Below are positions 17,456-29,500 of a stretch of 64,000 bases of DNA, in pieces. The position numbers and the translations under genes are program-made. The first letter of the stretch is position 1. The number at the start of each line of letters is the position of its first letter. A model generated the notes under the pieces. That model saw nothing but the letters and a program-made list of their open reading frames with translations. It was not told where the DNA came from and ran no database searches. Source of the stretch: W0P28-013 sp963658575 (GTDB lineage: Bacteria > Bacteroidota > Bacteroidia > Bacteroidales > Paludibacteraceae); assembly GCA_963658575.1 (NCBI GenBank), contig CAVKQB010000001.1, forward strand, positions 27,025 to 91,024, read 5' to 3'.

Positions 17456-17506
17456 CTGCACACCCTAATGCACCTCGTGCGTTAGGCTTTGGTGTATTGT
17501 GTGCAG
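17456..17506 (+). promoter_or_regulatory. Two-tier inverted repeat upstream of the repeat-protein operon
   Basis: The outer stem is ctgcacac / gtgtgcag (perfect 8 bp). The inner stem is cctaatgcac / gtgcgttagg (10 bp with one G-T pair) around a ctc loop. No T run follows, so it is not a classical terminator. It lies 14 nt after one gene and 60 nt before the next start. It could be an RNA structure, a transcription stop of another kind, or an operator. Confidence 0.5.
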
Positions 17507-17566
17507 CCAATTCTCGCGCGTACGCGTGTGGAAAACTTTTTCCCAAAAACACAAACAGAAAAAGAG

Positions 17567-20494
17567 ATGAGAAAAAATCATATATTCGTTGGAATTGTCG
17601 TGCTGCTGGCGGCGTTTGTGCCGCAAGCGTGGGCGGAATGCTATGTACTGAACGAATCGAGCGAAAGTAGCATCAGCACCATCGGTAGCAAGGTTTACAA
17701 CATCAGCAATCAGAATTGCGACATGCTGACCTTCTCGGCCAAACGCACTGCTACGGGCAAAGGAGAATTGCATGTAGCCTATACCACCGACGGAGAAAAT
17801 TGGATTGATGTATTTAGCGCAAATCCGGGAAACGTTACTAAAACAACTTTGAAAATCGAAAGAACGGTCGACTACCAAGATTATGGCCCGTATGCGATAG
17901 ACCGCAAAGCCACGCAAATAAAATTTTACACAAAAACTGGCGCAACTCTCTCGAAGTATTTCAAGAACATTAAAGTTACCCAAGCCACCTACGCCGAGCC
18001 ATCGGCAACGACGGTGAACTGCGGCACAGTAGAGGTGGGCGGTTCGTCGCAAGACACCAAATTTTCGGTAGTGTGGAGCAACGTTTCGGCATTGACGCTT
18101 TCGATTGACAACACCGAAAGTTTTTCGTTGAACAAAAGCAGCATTGCGGCAAGCAGTTGCAACTACGGCACCGAGGAGATTGGCATCGACTTTCACCCGC
18201 AGACGAAAGGCAGCCACGGCGCGACCATCACCATCACCGACCAATCGAACAAAGAGTGGGCTAAAATCGCCATCACTGGCAATGCCAAAGGGTATGAGCA
18301 GAGCATCGTGTGGTGGGACGACGAGGCCACGATGCTCTCGTGCGGCGACGTGATAGCGAGTCCGTTTGTGCAGGCATCGAGCGGTTTGGCACTGACCGAA
18401 CTGACATCGAGCGACCCGTCGGTATTGAAGATTGACGAGAACGGACAACTGATAGCCGTTGCAGCGGGCAAGGCCGACATCATCGCCTATCAAGCAGGCA
18501 ACACAACCACAGAAGCCGTGCGCGACACGCTGCATTTGGTAGTTACCAATCTGAAAGTGCAGAAAATCAGTTGGACACAAAGCCTCAACTTCAAGTGGGG
18601 CAATGCGCCAGTAACACTCACGGCCGAATCGTCGGTAGGGCTGCCCATCGCCTACGAAATAGTGGACAATGCGAACAATGTCGTATCGTTGGCCGACGGT
18701 GTGCTGACCATTTCGGGGAGCAACGCCGGCACCGCCACCATTCGCGCCATTCAGGCGGGCAACGACGAGTATGCCGCCACATCGTACACACGCACCGTGC
18801 GCGTGCGCGACCCGAACGCCAGCTGCTTGGACGAGCCATTTGTGTGCTACGAGACCGCCGAGCAATCGTTTTCGACCATCAGCGACAAAGAGTACACGCT
18901 CGACGGCAGTCCTGCTGGGCAACTCTCGTTCGATGCCAAATGCGAAGACATCTTGTTGTTTTGGGGCGGCAACCTCTATGTGAAACAGTACATCAACGGG
19001 GCGTGGAGCGGCAAGATTGCCACCTGCACATTCGACAAGAAAGGCACCTATTACCACTTCGGGCCGTTCGATTTGGATCGCCGAGCGACCAAGATACAAC
19101 TCTTCACCGAAACGGGCGCTACTGGCAAAAAAGTGTTCAAAAACGTGCAAGTTACGCGCGCTCACTTTGTAGAGGCTAACGTCAGCGCATTGAATATCGA
19201 CGCACAGTATGGCACGACCACACGCAAAACCGTAACCGTAAACTACTCGAATCTGCAAGATTTGCTCAACGTGGCTTTGGAGAGCGAGAACGCCGAATTT
19301 TCGGTTGCGCCAGCCACCATCGGCACGGGCGACTGCGGCGAATACGGCACGGCGACCATCAGCGTGGCTTACACGCCATCGGCCATTGCAGGCGACGAAA
19401 ACGCGCTGATAATCAGCAACGACAAAGATGCCACGCTGCGCATTCCCATCGCCACCAGCGTGAGCAAACGCGACCAGAACCTGAGTTGGCCGTTGCGCGA
19501 CAGCATCGCCACCACGCAGACATGGACATTGAACCGAATCAATCCCGTGTCGGGGCTGCCCATCACCTACGAAATTTCGGACGAGAGCGCCCTGCAACTC
19601 GACGAAAACAATCGGCTTGTCTATCTGAAAGCCGATCCCGACGCGCCTGTTACCATCACGGCCACCTGCGCGGGCAACGACTACTACAACGATGCCACGC
19701 CGATAAGCATCTCGCTCAAGATATTCAAAGGCATTCCCGAACTGACACTGCCCACCGTGGGCAACGCCATCACCTACGGGCAAACCCTGAGCGAAGTGGC
19801 ACTGATAGGCGGCCAAGCCACCACCGTCAGCGGCGATGTGATAGACGGCGACTTCATGTGGACGAACAAAAACATCGTGCCGAACGCGGGGCACATCAAG
19901 CAGGAGATTACCTTCGTGCCATACAACCAAGCCCTCTACGACAATGCGCACGACACGCTGGTAGTTACCGTCGACAAGCGTGCGCAGAAAATCGTGTGGA
20001 CGATGCCCGACAGCATCGGTGTGATGGACAGCCTCACGCTCGATGCCTACGCCACATCGAAACTGCCCGTAAGTTACGCCATAGAGCCGTGCAGCGGCCA
20101 ATCGTATGCACGCATCGAGAGCGACGGCACGCTGAACATCACCGCCACAGCCAACGCGCTTGGCAAAGAACTGACAATCAAGGCATGGCAGGCTGGCGAC
20201 GGCAATTATCTGCCATCGGACACGATAACATACACCGTAACATTGCGCAAGACACGCGCCGAATTTTTCGCCGCCACACGCCCGATAACCGTATCGAAAG
20301 GCGGCAGCATCAGTCTGAGCGACGTAGAAGTACACGTCGAATCGTCGGTAGCAGGCACATGGAGTTTCAACGCCGACACACCGACCACATTTTCGGCCTG
20401 TCTTTGGATAGCGAAAGGCACATTTACGCCTGCCAATTTGGAACTTTGCGAGCCAATCGAAGTGGAGATTCCGATAAACATCACGGAAGAATAA
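17567..20494 (+). CDS. Secreted modular beta-sandwich protein (Ig/MBG-like), 975 residues
   Basis: A secreted protein of unknown role. Signal peptide MRKNHIFVGIVVLLAAFVPQ ends near AWA. The body is a duplicated module. Each copy has a Cys-containing beta domain (SESSISTIGSKVYNI versus AEQSFSTISDKEYTL; YGPYAIDRKATQIKFYTKTG versus FGPFDLDRRATKIQLFTETG), an ASH-like segment, and a Big2-like segment with QAGN or CAGNDYYN. After these come an MBG-like domain (AITYGQTLSEVAL, about residue 740) and another Ig-like unit. I see no clear sorting tail. The ATG at 17567 is chosen for the signal peptide. The 3,273-residue gene starts 40 nt downstream, so they are likely one operon. Confidence 0.85.
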   Translation: MRKNHIFVGIVVLLAAFVPQAWAECYVLNESSESSISTIGSKVYNISNQNCDMLTFSAKRTATGKGELHVAYTTDGENWIDVFSANPGNVTKTTLKIERTVDYQDYGPYAIDRKATQIKFYTKTGATLSKYFKNIKVTQATYAEPSATTVNCGTVEVGGSSQDTKFSVVWSNVSALTLSIDNTESFSLNKSSIAASSCNYGTEEIGIDFHPQTKGSHGATITITDQSNKEWAKIAITGNAKGYEQSIVWWDDEATMLSCGDVIASPFVQASSGLALTELTSSDPSVLKIDENGQLIAVAAGKADIIAYQAGNTTTEAVRDTLHLVVTNLKVQKISWTQSLNFKWGNAPVTLTAESSVGLPIAYEIVDNANNVVSLADGVLTISGSNAGTATIRAIQAGNDEYAATSYTRTVRVRDPNASCLDEPFVCYETAEQSFSTISDKEYTLDGSPAGQLSFDAKCEDILLFWGGNLYVKQYINGAWSGKIATCTFDKKGTYYHFGPFDLDRRATKIQLFTETGATGKKVFKNVQVTRAHFVEANVSALNIDAQYGTTTRKTVTVNYSNLQDLLNVALESENAEFSVAPATIGTGDCGEYGTATISVAYTPSAIAGDENALIISNDKDATLRIPIATSVSKRDQNLSWPLRDSIATTQTWTLNRINPVSGLPITYEISDESALQLDENNRLVYLKADPDAPVTITATCAGNDYYNDATPISISLKIFKGIPELTLPTVGNAITYGQTLSEVALIGGQATTVSGDVIDGDFMWTNKNIVPNAGHIKQEITFVPYNQALYDNAHDTLVVTVDKRAQKIVWTMPDSIGVMDSLTLDAYATSKLPVSYAIEPCSGQSYARIESDGTLNITATANALGKELTIKAWQAGDGNYLPSDTITYTVTLRKTRAEFFAATRPITVSKGGSISLSDVEVHVESSVAGTWSFNADTPTTFSACLWIAKGTFTPANLELCEPIEVEIPINITEE

Positions 20495-20534
20495 CGTTTG
20501 GCAGAAAAGGAAACATCAAAAAGGATTCACAATT

Positions 20535-23500
20535 ATGAAACGATATAGAATTACCATATACCTGTTGGCACTGACCCTTGCGGCAGTGGCGCAGCAACTG
20601 CCCGACCCCGGGTTTGACGATTGGAGCAGTTCGTTCAACGGCGATGCGCAATTGAAGAATTGGCACGGCTCGAACGTAACGCAAGTCGGCTTCAAATTCA
20701 CGTTTATGTACAAACGGGACGGCCGAAACGGCGGTTCGTGTGCCTATGTAGCCGACAAAGAGGTTGGTGCGGCCGGCATCACCGAGCCCGCCCCGGGTTA
20801 CATGGCGTTGGGGCAGCCGTGGTCTTACCTCGAAAGCATCACCAAGGTGAGCGAGGCCACCGCAGGTTGCGACGGCGGCATCAGTTTCAAATATCGTCCC
20901 GACACGTTGAGCGTTTGGATAAAACGCACGGGCAACAACACCGACAAAGAGTATTACCACCTGATATTCTACTCGTGGAAAGGCACATCGGTGGGCAACA
21001 CCTACACAGGCAAGAGCGGCGGTTGCACATCGACCACGCACACCGACGAAGAATCGGACATACGCCAAGCCCTCGACGGCAACAAATGCTCGACCAGCCA
21101 ATTTGCCACACAAATAGCCGAAGGTTGGGTGAAAGAGTACAAAACCTATTCGAATTGGACACAGATAAAAGTGCCGATTTACTACATGGGCAACGACGTT
21201 CCCGACAAGTGCAACGTCATCTTTTCGGCGGGCAACTACCCGAACTTCCGTGCTAACAGCGGGCTTTACCCAGGCAACGACCTCTATGTAGACGACGTGG
21301 AATTGATTTACAGTTCGAGCATCGACGAATTGTTTGTGAACAACCGCCGTTGGAGCGGATTCGACCCGAAAAAGAGCGACGGCGAAGAGCAGGTCTATGC
21401 GCTGGGCTTGGGTGCGACCGAAATTCCCGACATTTTTGCCAAACGTGGCGTAGGCACCATCACCAACTGCCGCGGCACGAGCGCGAATTTCTCGGGGCGC
21501 GTGCTTTCGGGCAGCGAAATCAACATCGACCGTTCGAAAGCGGCGGTCGGTGGCGAGCCCGTGGTCATCACCGTGAAATCGGAAGACGGCAAGAGCACCT
21601 CGACCTACAAGATTAAGTTCGTGGCCGAGCAATCGTCGAACAACCGGCCGGCTGGCATTTCGTACACGATAGACGGCGTTACCTCGTCGGTGCCAAACTA
21701 CAACGGCTACATCACCCAATACAGCGTGGAACTGCCCTACGGCACCACCAGCGCACCCATAGTGAGCGTTACCAAAGGCGACGACGGGCAAACCATCAGC
21801 ATCGAGCAGGCCACATCGCCGACAGGCACCGCCTCCATCAGCGTGAAGGCCGCCAACGGCGCAGCCAACACCTACCGCATAGCGTTCTCGATAGGCAAAC
21901 TGACCGACAACACGCTGCAAGACATACAAGTAGGCGGTCAGTCCATCGCTGGATTCAGCCCGACGAAGAACAACTACACCGTAGAATTGCCACTCGGCAC
22001 AACGGCACTGCCTGCGGTTACCTACACATCGGCCTATGCGGCGGGCGCGCAAACCATCACCGTGAGCAACGGTGTAAAAATTGCCGACGGCAACTGCACC
22101 GGCACCTACAACATCGCCGTGAAAGCCCCTGGCAACACCACAACACGCACCTACAAACTATCGTTCAAAATCACCGCATCGACCTATTGCTACCTGAAAA
22201 GTCTGAAACTCGACGGCGTGGCCATAGAAGGCTGGGACGCTGAAAAAACAACCTACTACTACAACTTACCACTCGGCACCACCGCCTTGCCCGCAATAAC
22301 CTACGAAAAAGGCGACGACTACCAAACCATCGCTACCGATGCGAGCGGCATCAGCGGCATAGAAGGCACCTACAAAATCACCGTAACGGCGGCAAGCGGC
22401 ACGAAATGCATCTACAAAATCGTGTTCACCGTCGCCAAATCGTCGGTTTCGACCCTGAAAGGCATCTACCTCGACGGCGCATTGCTGCCGAATTTCGACG
22501 AATACACCTTCGGTTACACCTACGAACTGCCCATCGGCACCACCGCCTTGCCCGTCATCACCTGCACGAAAGGCGACAATTACCAAAGCGAGCCAACCAT
22601 TGTTGCCAACGGAGTGAACGGCATCACACGCATCATAGCCAAAGCGCAGGACGGCTCGTCGAGCACCTACACCATCAACTTTTCGGTGAAACAGGCCGAC
22701 AACACGCAACTCAGCGGCATCACCGTGGCTGGTTACACGCTCGATTTCGACCCTGAGCAATTGGAATACAGCATAACGCTCCGCAGCGGCACCACCGTGC
22801 TGCCCAATATCGCCTACACAGCGGGCGACGAGTGGCAAACCATCAGCATGCGCAAAGACGGCGTGGACGGCGACACCAAAATCACCGTGCGGGCGCAATC
22901 GGGCGCAACGGCCGTTTACATCATACACTTCGCAGTAGAAAAATCGAGCAATACTGCCTTGAGCGGCATCAAAATAGGCGGAGCCGGACTAACTGATTTC
23001 GCGCCCGAAACGCTGGTATACGCCATTGAACTGCCCAGCGGCACCACCGAACTGCCGAACATCGCGCCAGTTAAAGCCGAAAACACGCAAACCGTAGCCA
23101 TCGCCACGGGCGACGTGAATGGCACGACCACCATCACCGTAACCGCCGAAAACGGCGCGGTGCGCATCTACACGCTCGTGTTCTCGGTGAAAAAATCGTC
23201 GGACCGCCTGCTGAAACAGATTTACATCGACGGCGAAGCCCTGCCAAACTTCGACCCGAACACCAACCGATACACCTATCTGATTAACCCAAACAGCGTC
23301 GAAACATGTCCCGACATCAGCGTGCTGAAAGGCGAAGGACAGAGCGTGAGCATCGTGAAACCCGTGCTGCTCGGCACGGCCAAAATCACCGTAACGCCCG
23401 AAGCCGGCGACCCGAACATCTACACCATTCTCTTCACCGACCGCGCGCTGAACGGCAACAGTCGGCTCAACAACATCGCCCTCGACGGCACACAGATAGC

Positions 23501-26500
23501 GGATTTTGCGCCCGAAACGTTGGAATACGCCATTGAATTGCCGCAAACAGCGACGCTCCCGACGGTAACCTACGAAAAAGGCGATGCCACGCAAACCGTG
23601 CTGGTAGCGAACAACGGCTGGGGCGGCACCACCATCAGCGTGAAGGCCGAAGACGAAACCGTAACCACCTACCACATCGCCTTTGTGCGCACCATATCGA
23701 GCGATGCCACGCTCAAAAGCATCGCCCTCGACGACACACCGCTGGCAGGATTCGAAAGCAGCACGTTCGCCTACACGCACACACTGGCCAGTGGCGCAAC
23801 CAAAGCGCCGCGCTTGACCTTTGAAGGCAACGTAGAAGGACAGACCTACACCGTAACAGAACCCGCACTCACAGGCACAGCACAGATAATCGTAACCGCA
23901 CCCGACAGAACCACACGCCACACCTACACCATCGCCTATCAAGCGACACAACAGACCGACGCAACCATCGACGGCATCAGCATAAACGGCAACGAAATTG
24001 CTGATTTTCAGCCAGAAACGTTGGAATATGCCACCGAAAGCGACACGACAACGCCCAAAGTGAAACTCGACATCGACTCGACGCAGTACATCGCCATAGC
24101 AAACGCCGGACTGAACGGCACACAGATAGTCGTAACCGCCGAAAGCGGCGCAAGCCAAGAATACAACATCCACTACAGCGCCACTAAAAGCAACGACACA
24201 AAACTGCAAGACCTGCAAGTGTACGACGGCAACGAATACGCCACGCTGGCCGATTTCGCCCCCGAAACGTTGGAATACACCTACACACTCGTTTGGGGCA
24301 GCACCACTGTGCCGGCCATCAACCCTGTGGCAGCCGACGACGGACAGATCATCACCATCTACTACAACAGCGTGAACGACACAACCATCGTGCGTGTAGT
24401 GGCCGAAAACGGCATCGACTCAACCGACTATCGGATTAACTTCGACGTGGAAAAATCGGACATCACCACGCTCGAAAACCTGCTGGTAGAAAATGCCGAC
24501 GAACTACTGCCCGACTTCGATGCCAACGTGCTGAACTATGTAGCCAAACTGCCCTACGGCACCAAAAGCGTGCCCGCCATTCACTGGGAATTGGGCAAAA
24601 AAGAGGGTAAAACACTCGACCAGCACATTCTGTTGCACGATGCTGGGCTGCGCGACACCGCACGCCTCACCGTTGTGGCCGAAAACGGCGACAAACGCAC
24701 CTACAACATCGCCTTCGAAGTGGCCGAGAGCACAGAAGACAACGGTTTGCAATACTACATTGTCGATGGCATCGGCATGATATCGGCACTGAACGACACC
24801 ATCACGCTGCCCTACGGTTCGACGGCACTGCCCAAAATCACCTGTCTCAAAAAATACGACGAGCAGACCGTCCTAATCGACAACGGCGGCATCTACGGCA
24901 CAACCACCATCACCGTCAAAGCCAACCGCGACAACGTGGCCGACGTGGTTTATACGCTCACGCCACAACTTGCCCAACCGCAGGCGAAATTGGAAAGCAT
25001 CAGCGTGAACGGCGCGGCCATCGCCGATTTCGACCCCTACAAATACCAATACGTGGTGAGCGTGGACAACGACAACACCTCGAACGCCACCATCGAATAC
25101 ACCTACGACAACGCCACCGCATCGATTGACGAAGAAGAGACGAACACCAAACGCACGAAAATAACCGTGCTTGGCAAAGACGACGACAGCAGTGCCACCT
25201 ACACCATCTACTACTTCTACACCAACGATGTGATTCCCAACGCCGATTTCGCGCAATGGGAAGCCGCGCAAACAACCACATCGGCACAAAAGCCCACAGG
25301 CTGGACCGTGTTGGCCGACGTGGCCGAAGCCACCGAAATCAAAAGCAGCACAACCATCTTCGGATTGCCCGTGGGCAGCCTCATATCGAAAGGCACATTC
25401 ACTCCGGGTAGCGAAGTAACACGCGACGGCAACTACGCCAAACTCGCCACCGCCTACAGCAAAGTGATAGCTGGCTCCATGCCTGGCGCAATGACACTGG
25501 GAGACATGACCGCCTCGCTCAACGACGGCTCGTCGGCCACATCGATATTCGGCGGCATTCCGTTCCGCAACACGCCCGACCACGTGTCGATGGCCTACAA
25601 TCCCGTGTCGCAATCGAACGTCGGCAACATCACCTTTGCCTACACCATCAACAACGGCAAATACACCAAAGAATTTACCGACCGCAACTTCAACAACAGT
25701 TGGAAAACGATGGAACTGTCGCTCATGGACAACACCATCGAAAATCCCGCCATGATGAACATCATCATCAACAGTTGCGAAAGCGACAACGCCAGCGCAC
25801 TGAAGAGCAACGCCGCCTCGACACTGCTGGTCGATTGGGTGAAATTCACATACAATAGCAAGATAGCGAAGATTTTCGTAAACGGACAAGAAGCCGTCGG
25901 ATTCAAAGGCAAATACGACGACAACTGGATTCAAGCCGTGGTGGTAGATGCCGAACTGCAAGGCGCGCCCGTGCTGACATTCGAAGGCGAGGTGAACGAC
26001 CAAGAATACACCTACACCTACGGCGACGAAGCCGACAACTGCAGCGGAAAATACAAAACACGCGTTGTAACCATCACATCGAAAGCCGAAGACGGCACCA
26101 CAAGCCGCTACATCGTCAATCTGAACCGCCCACTCTCGACCAACGCCACGTTGGCCGGCATCATCGTCGATGGCGACACGTTGACCGACTTCGCGCCAAA
26201 CACGTTTGAATACGACATGCCCGTACCCAACGGCAGCCGTTTTGCGCCCGACATCGTAGCCCTGCGCGGCAACATGCGCCAGACACTGCATTTCGGCACC
26301 GGCAGCACCACCGACACCATCGTCGTCGTGGCCGAAGACGGACAAACCACACAAAAATACCTGCTCCACCGCGTCGAGAAAAAATCGAACGATGCCACAT
26401 TGGCCGCCATCGCCGTCGAAGGGCACGACCTGCCGTTCGATAGTGCCACGGACAACTACCGCATCACGCTGGCCGCCAACGAAATCGTGCCAAACATTTC

Positions 26501-29500
26501 GTTCACCAAACAATCCGACGGGCAACAGGTAACCCTGTGCGTGAGCGACACCGCACGATTCGACGTAGTGGCCGAAAACGGCACCGACACCCGAACCTAC
26601 CAAATCGTGTTCGATTGGGAAGCACCCGTTACTTCGGGCAAACTGGCCAACATCAGCATCTTCGGCGACAAACCTTTCGATGCCTTCGAGCAAGACCAAT
26701 TCGACTATCACTACGCCGCCAACACGCTGCTGCCCACAACGTTCGAGCGCGTCGATGCGACCGACACCGTGATGCAAACCATCGCTCGCGGCGCCATCGT
26801 GTGGAACGTGTGCGGCACCAACACCAGCCGCTACACGCTGCAATTCGACCGCACACCATCGGACAACGCCGATTTGGCCAACATTCTGATTAACGGCGAA
26901 ACGCTGACAAACTTCGACTGCAGTATCAACGACTACACCATCGACTGCGCCGAGCCCGTTGTCATCGAAGCCATTCACGGCGATGCGGGGCAGCAAATCA
27001 CAGCGCATTTCGCCTTCAACAACGAATCGACGGCAAGCCAAACGGCACAACACGCGCCAAGCAACGCGAACAGCAACTATTTTGCCGAAGCGACATTCGA
27101 AGTTACCGCCGAAGACGGCACGACCACCAAAACCACAATCGTCCGTCTGCGCCACCTGCCATCGAGCGACGTCACCTTGGCGGCCATCATGCTCAACGGT
27201 AGCCTGCTCAGCACCGATGCGGCCGAATACACGTCGGACAAAGCATTTGCCGCCGACGTAACCGACTACAACATCACGTTGCGGTGTGCCAACCCGAAAA
27301 TTGAAGAGCCGGCGATGCCAAACATCACCTTCCGCGCCAACGATGCCAACCAAACCATCGCCATGGAGCAGAACGGGCTGAACGAAGCGACAACCATCGT
27401 CGTTACCGCCGAGGACGGCACCGAAAACGTCTATACGCTCAACTTTACCGCCGAAAAATCGGCCAACGCCAACCTGACGGGCATTGCCGTGAACTATGTA
27501 GCCATCGCCGACTTTGATGCCGACCGCCTGAACTACACCGTGCAACTGTCGGAAAATGAGATTCCTGTGGTCGGATACACCAGCGACGACCGCTTCCAAC
27601 AAAAAATCGATTTGGTAGTCGATTTGAAGCAGGCAATCATCACCGTTACAGCCGAAAACGGCGACACGAAGACCTACACCGTCGCCTTTGCGAAACCCGA
27701 CGGCTCGAGCAACGCCGATTTGGCGCAAATCGAAGTGGACGGCGAACCCATGGCCGACTTCAGTGCCGACAAGACCGAATACGCCATCGTGCTACCCGCT
27801 GGCACCGAAATCCGTCCCGACATCGTGGCAATGCTTAGCGAAGACGGACAAAGCGTCGCCATCAGCAACAACAGCGTGCGCGACACCACACGCATCGTCG
27901 TTACTTCGCCCAACGGCGAAACGGTCAAAACGTACAGCATCTTCTTCGATGTCGAGCCCTCGAACAACGACTCGCTGAAAATGATCTACATCGACGGCGA
28001 CTCGCTGCTGATGGGGCAAACTAAATTCGATGCCGACAAAGATTTCGCTGCTAACATCTACGAATACCACATCGCACTGCCCGTAGGCACACGCCAATGG
28101 CCAACCATTGCGCCGTCGGACAACGACAACCGCGGTAAAGGCGACAAGTGGCAAACCGTAACCATCGACACGCAAGCCAGCGACGACTACAACGCCACAT
28201 CGACACTGACCGTAACGGCCGAAAACGGCAACACGCGCACCTACACGCTGCATTTCACCGTCGAAAAATCGGCCATCGACACACTGGCTGGAATCTTGCT
28301 GAACATCAACGCGATGGAAGAGCCGCTCGCCTTGGCAGGCACCAACTACACCGCCGACCACGCCTTTGCCGGCCACACCAACGACTACCTTGTAACGTGG
28401 GCTGTTGGCACACGCGATGCCGTTACCATCGATTTCGAGCGTGGCGACGCGTACCAAACCGTCGAGATTCTGCACCAAATGACAACGTTGAACGACAGCG
28501 CAGTCATTCGTGTAACGGCCGAAAACGGCAACACACGCACCTACACCGTGCGCAACACGCTGCTGCTCTCGTCTATCGACACGCTGCGCAACGTATTCTT
28601 CGACAATCTGCCTTACGACAAATTCGACCCGCGCACCACGCAGTACGACAGCATCGTGCCCTACGGCACAACCGCCATTCCACAAATCACGTGGGAAGCG
28701 GGCGACACGCTGCAAACCGTAACGAAAGACTCGATTTTCGACGGTCTAAACGGCCACTACACGCTGACCGTAACGGCCGAAAACGGCAACACACGCACCT
28801 ACACGTTCAACTTCAGCGAGGCAAAATCGAACATCGCCACACTGAACAACATCTTGCTGAACGGCACCGCCATCGAGAATTTCGATAAAGAGACGAACGA
28901 ATACTTCGCCACGCTGATCTACGGCACCACCGTGGACGACCTCGAAATAACCTACGAACGCGGCGACGAAGGGCAACAAGTGGAGATTGTGCGCACCGAA
29001 AATGAGGTAACCATCGTCGTAACCGCCGAAGACGGCACAACCACGACCACCTACCACATCACATTCGAAACAAAACTGTCGGACAACGCCTTCCTGAAAA
29101 TGATTTTCGTCGGCGGCGAACCGCTCGACACGCTGGCAACCAACTTCGAAATAACCGAAAACTTCGCCAGCGACGACTACGAATACTACATCACACTGCA
29201 CTACGGCACCGAGCAACTGCCCGCCATCACATGGGAAACGCAACTGCCCGAAGCCGCCTACAAAGCGGTAACGCTGACAACGCACGAACTCACGACCGAC
29301 AGCCTCGGCACACACGGCAGTGCCACCATCAGCGTAACATCGCAAGACGAAATGCAAACCAACGAATACACGCTGAATTTCACCGTGGCCTTGTCGAGCA
29401 ACAACAAACTGAAAGACCTCTACTTCGTCGATATCGTCTACCCAAGTTTCGAGCCGTTGTTCAATCCCGACTCCACGAGTTACAACCTGCTGTTCGAATT

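Noticed and set aside
17465..20335. A 956-codon open frame antisense to the secreted repeat protein
   Set aside because: It mirrors a GC-rich coding strand with biased third positions. The translation is rich in Arg, Val, Gly and His without domains, and the sense strand has a signal peptide and clear domain repeats.
24873..27728. A 951-codon antisense open frame inside the giant gene
   Set aside because: Sense-strand codon bias removes stops from this frame. The translation is repetitive Gly/Val/Phe/Arg without any known fold, and no promoter or start context is present.
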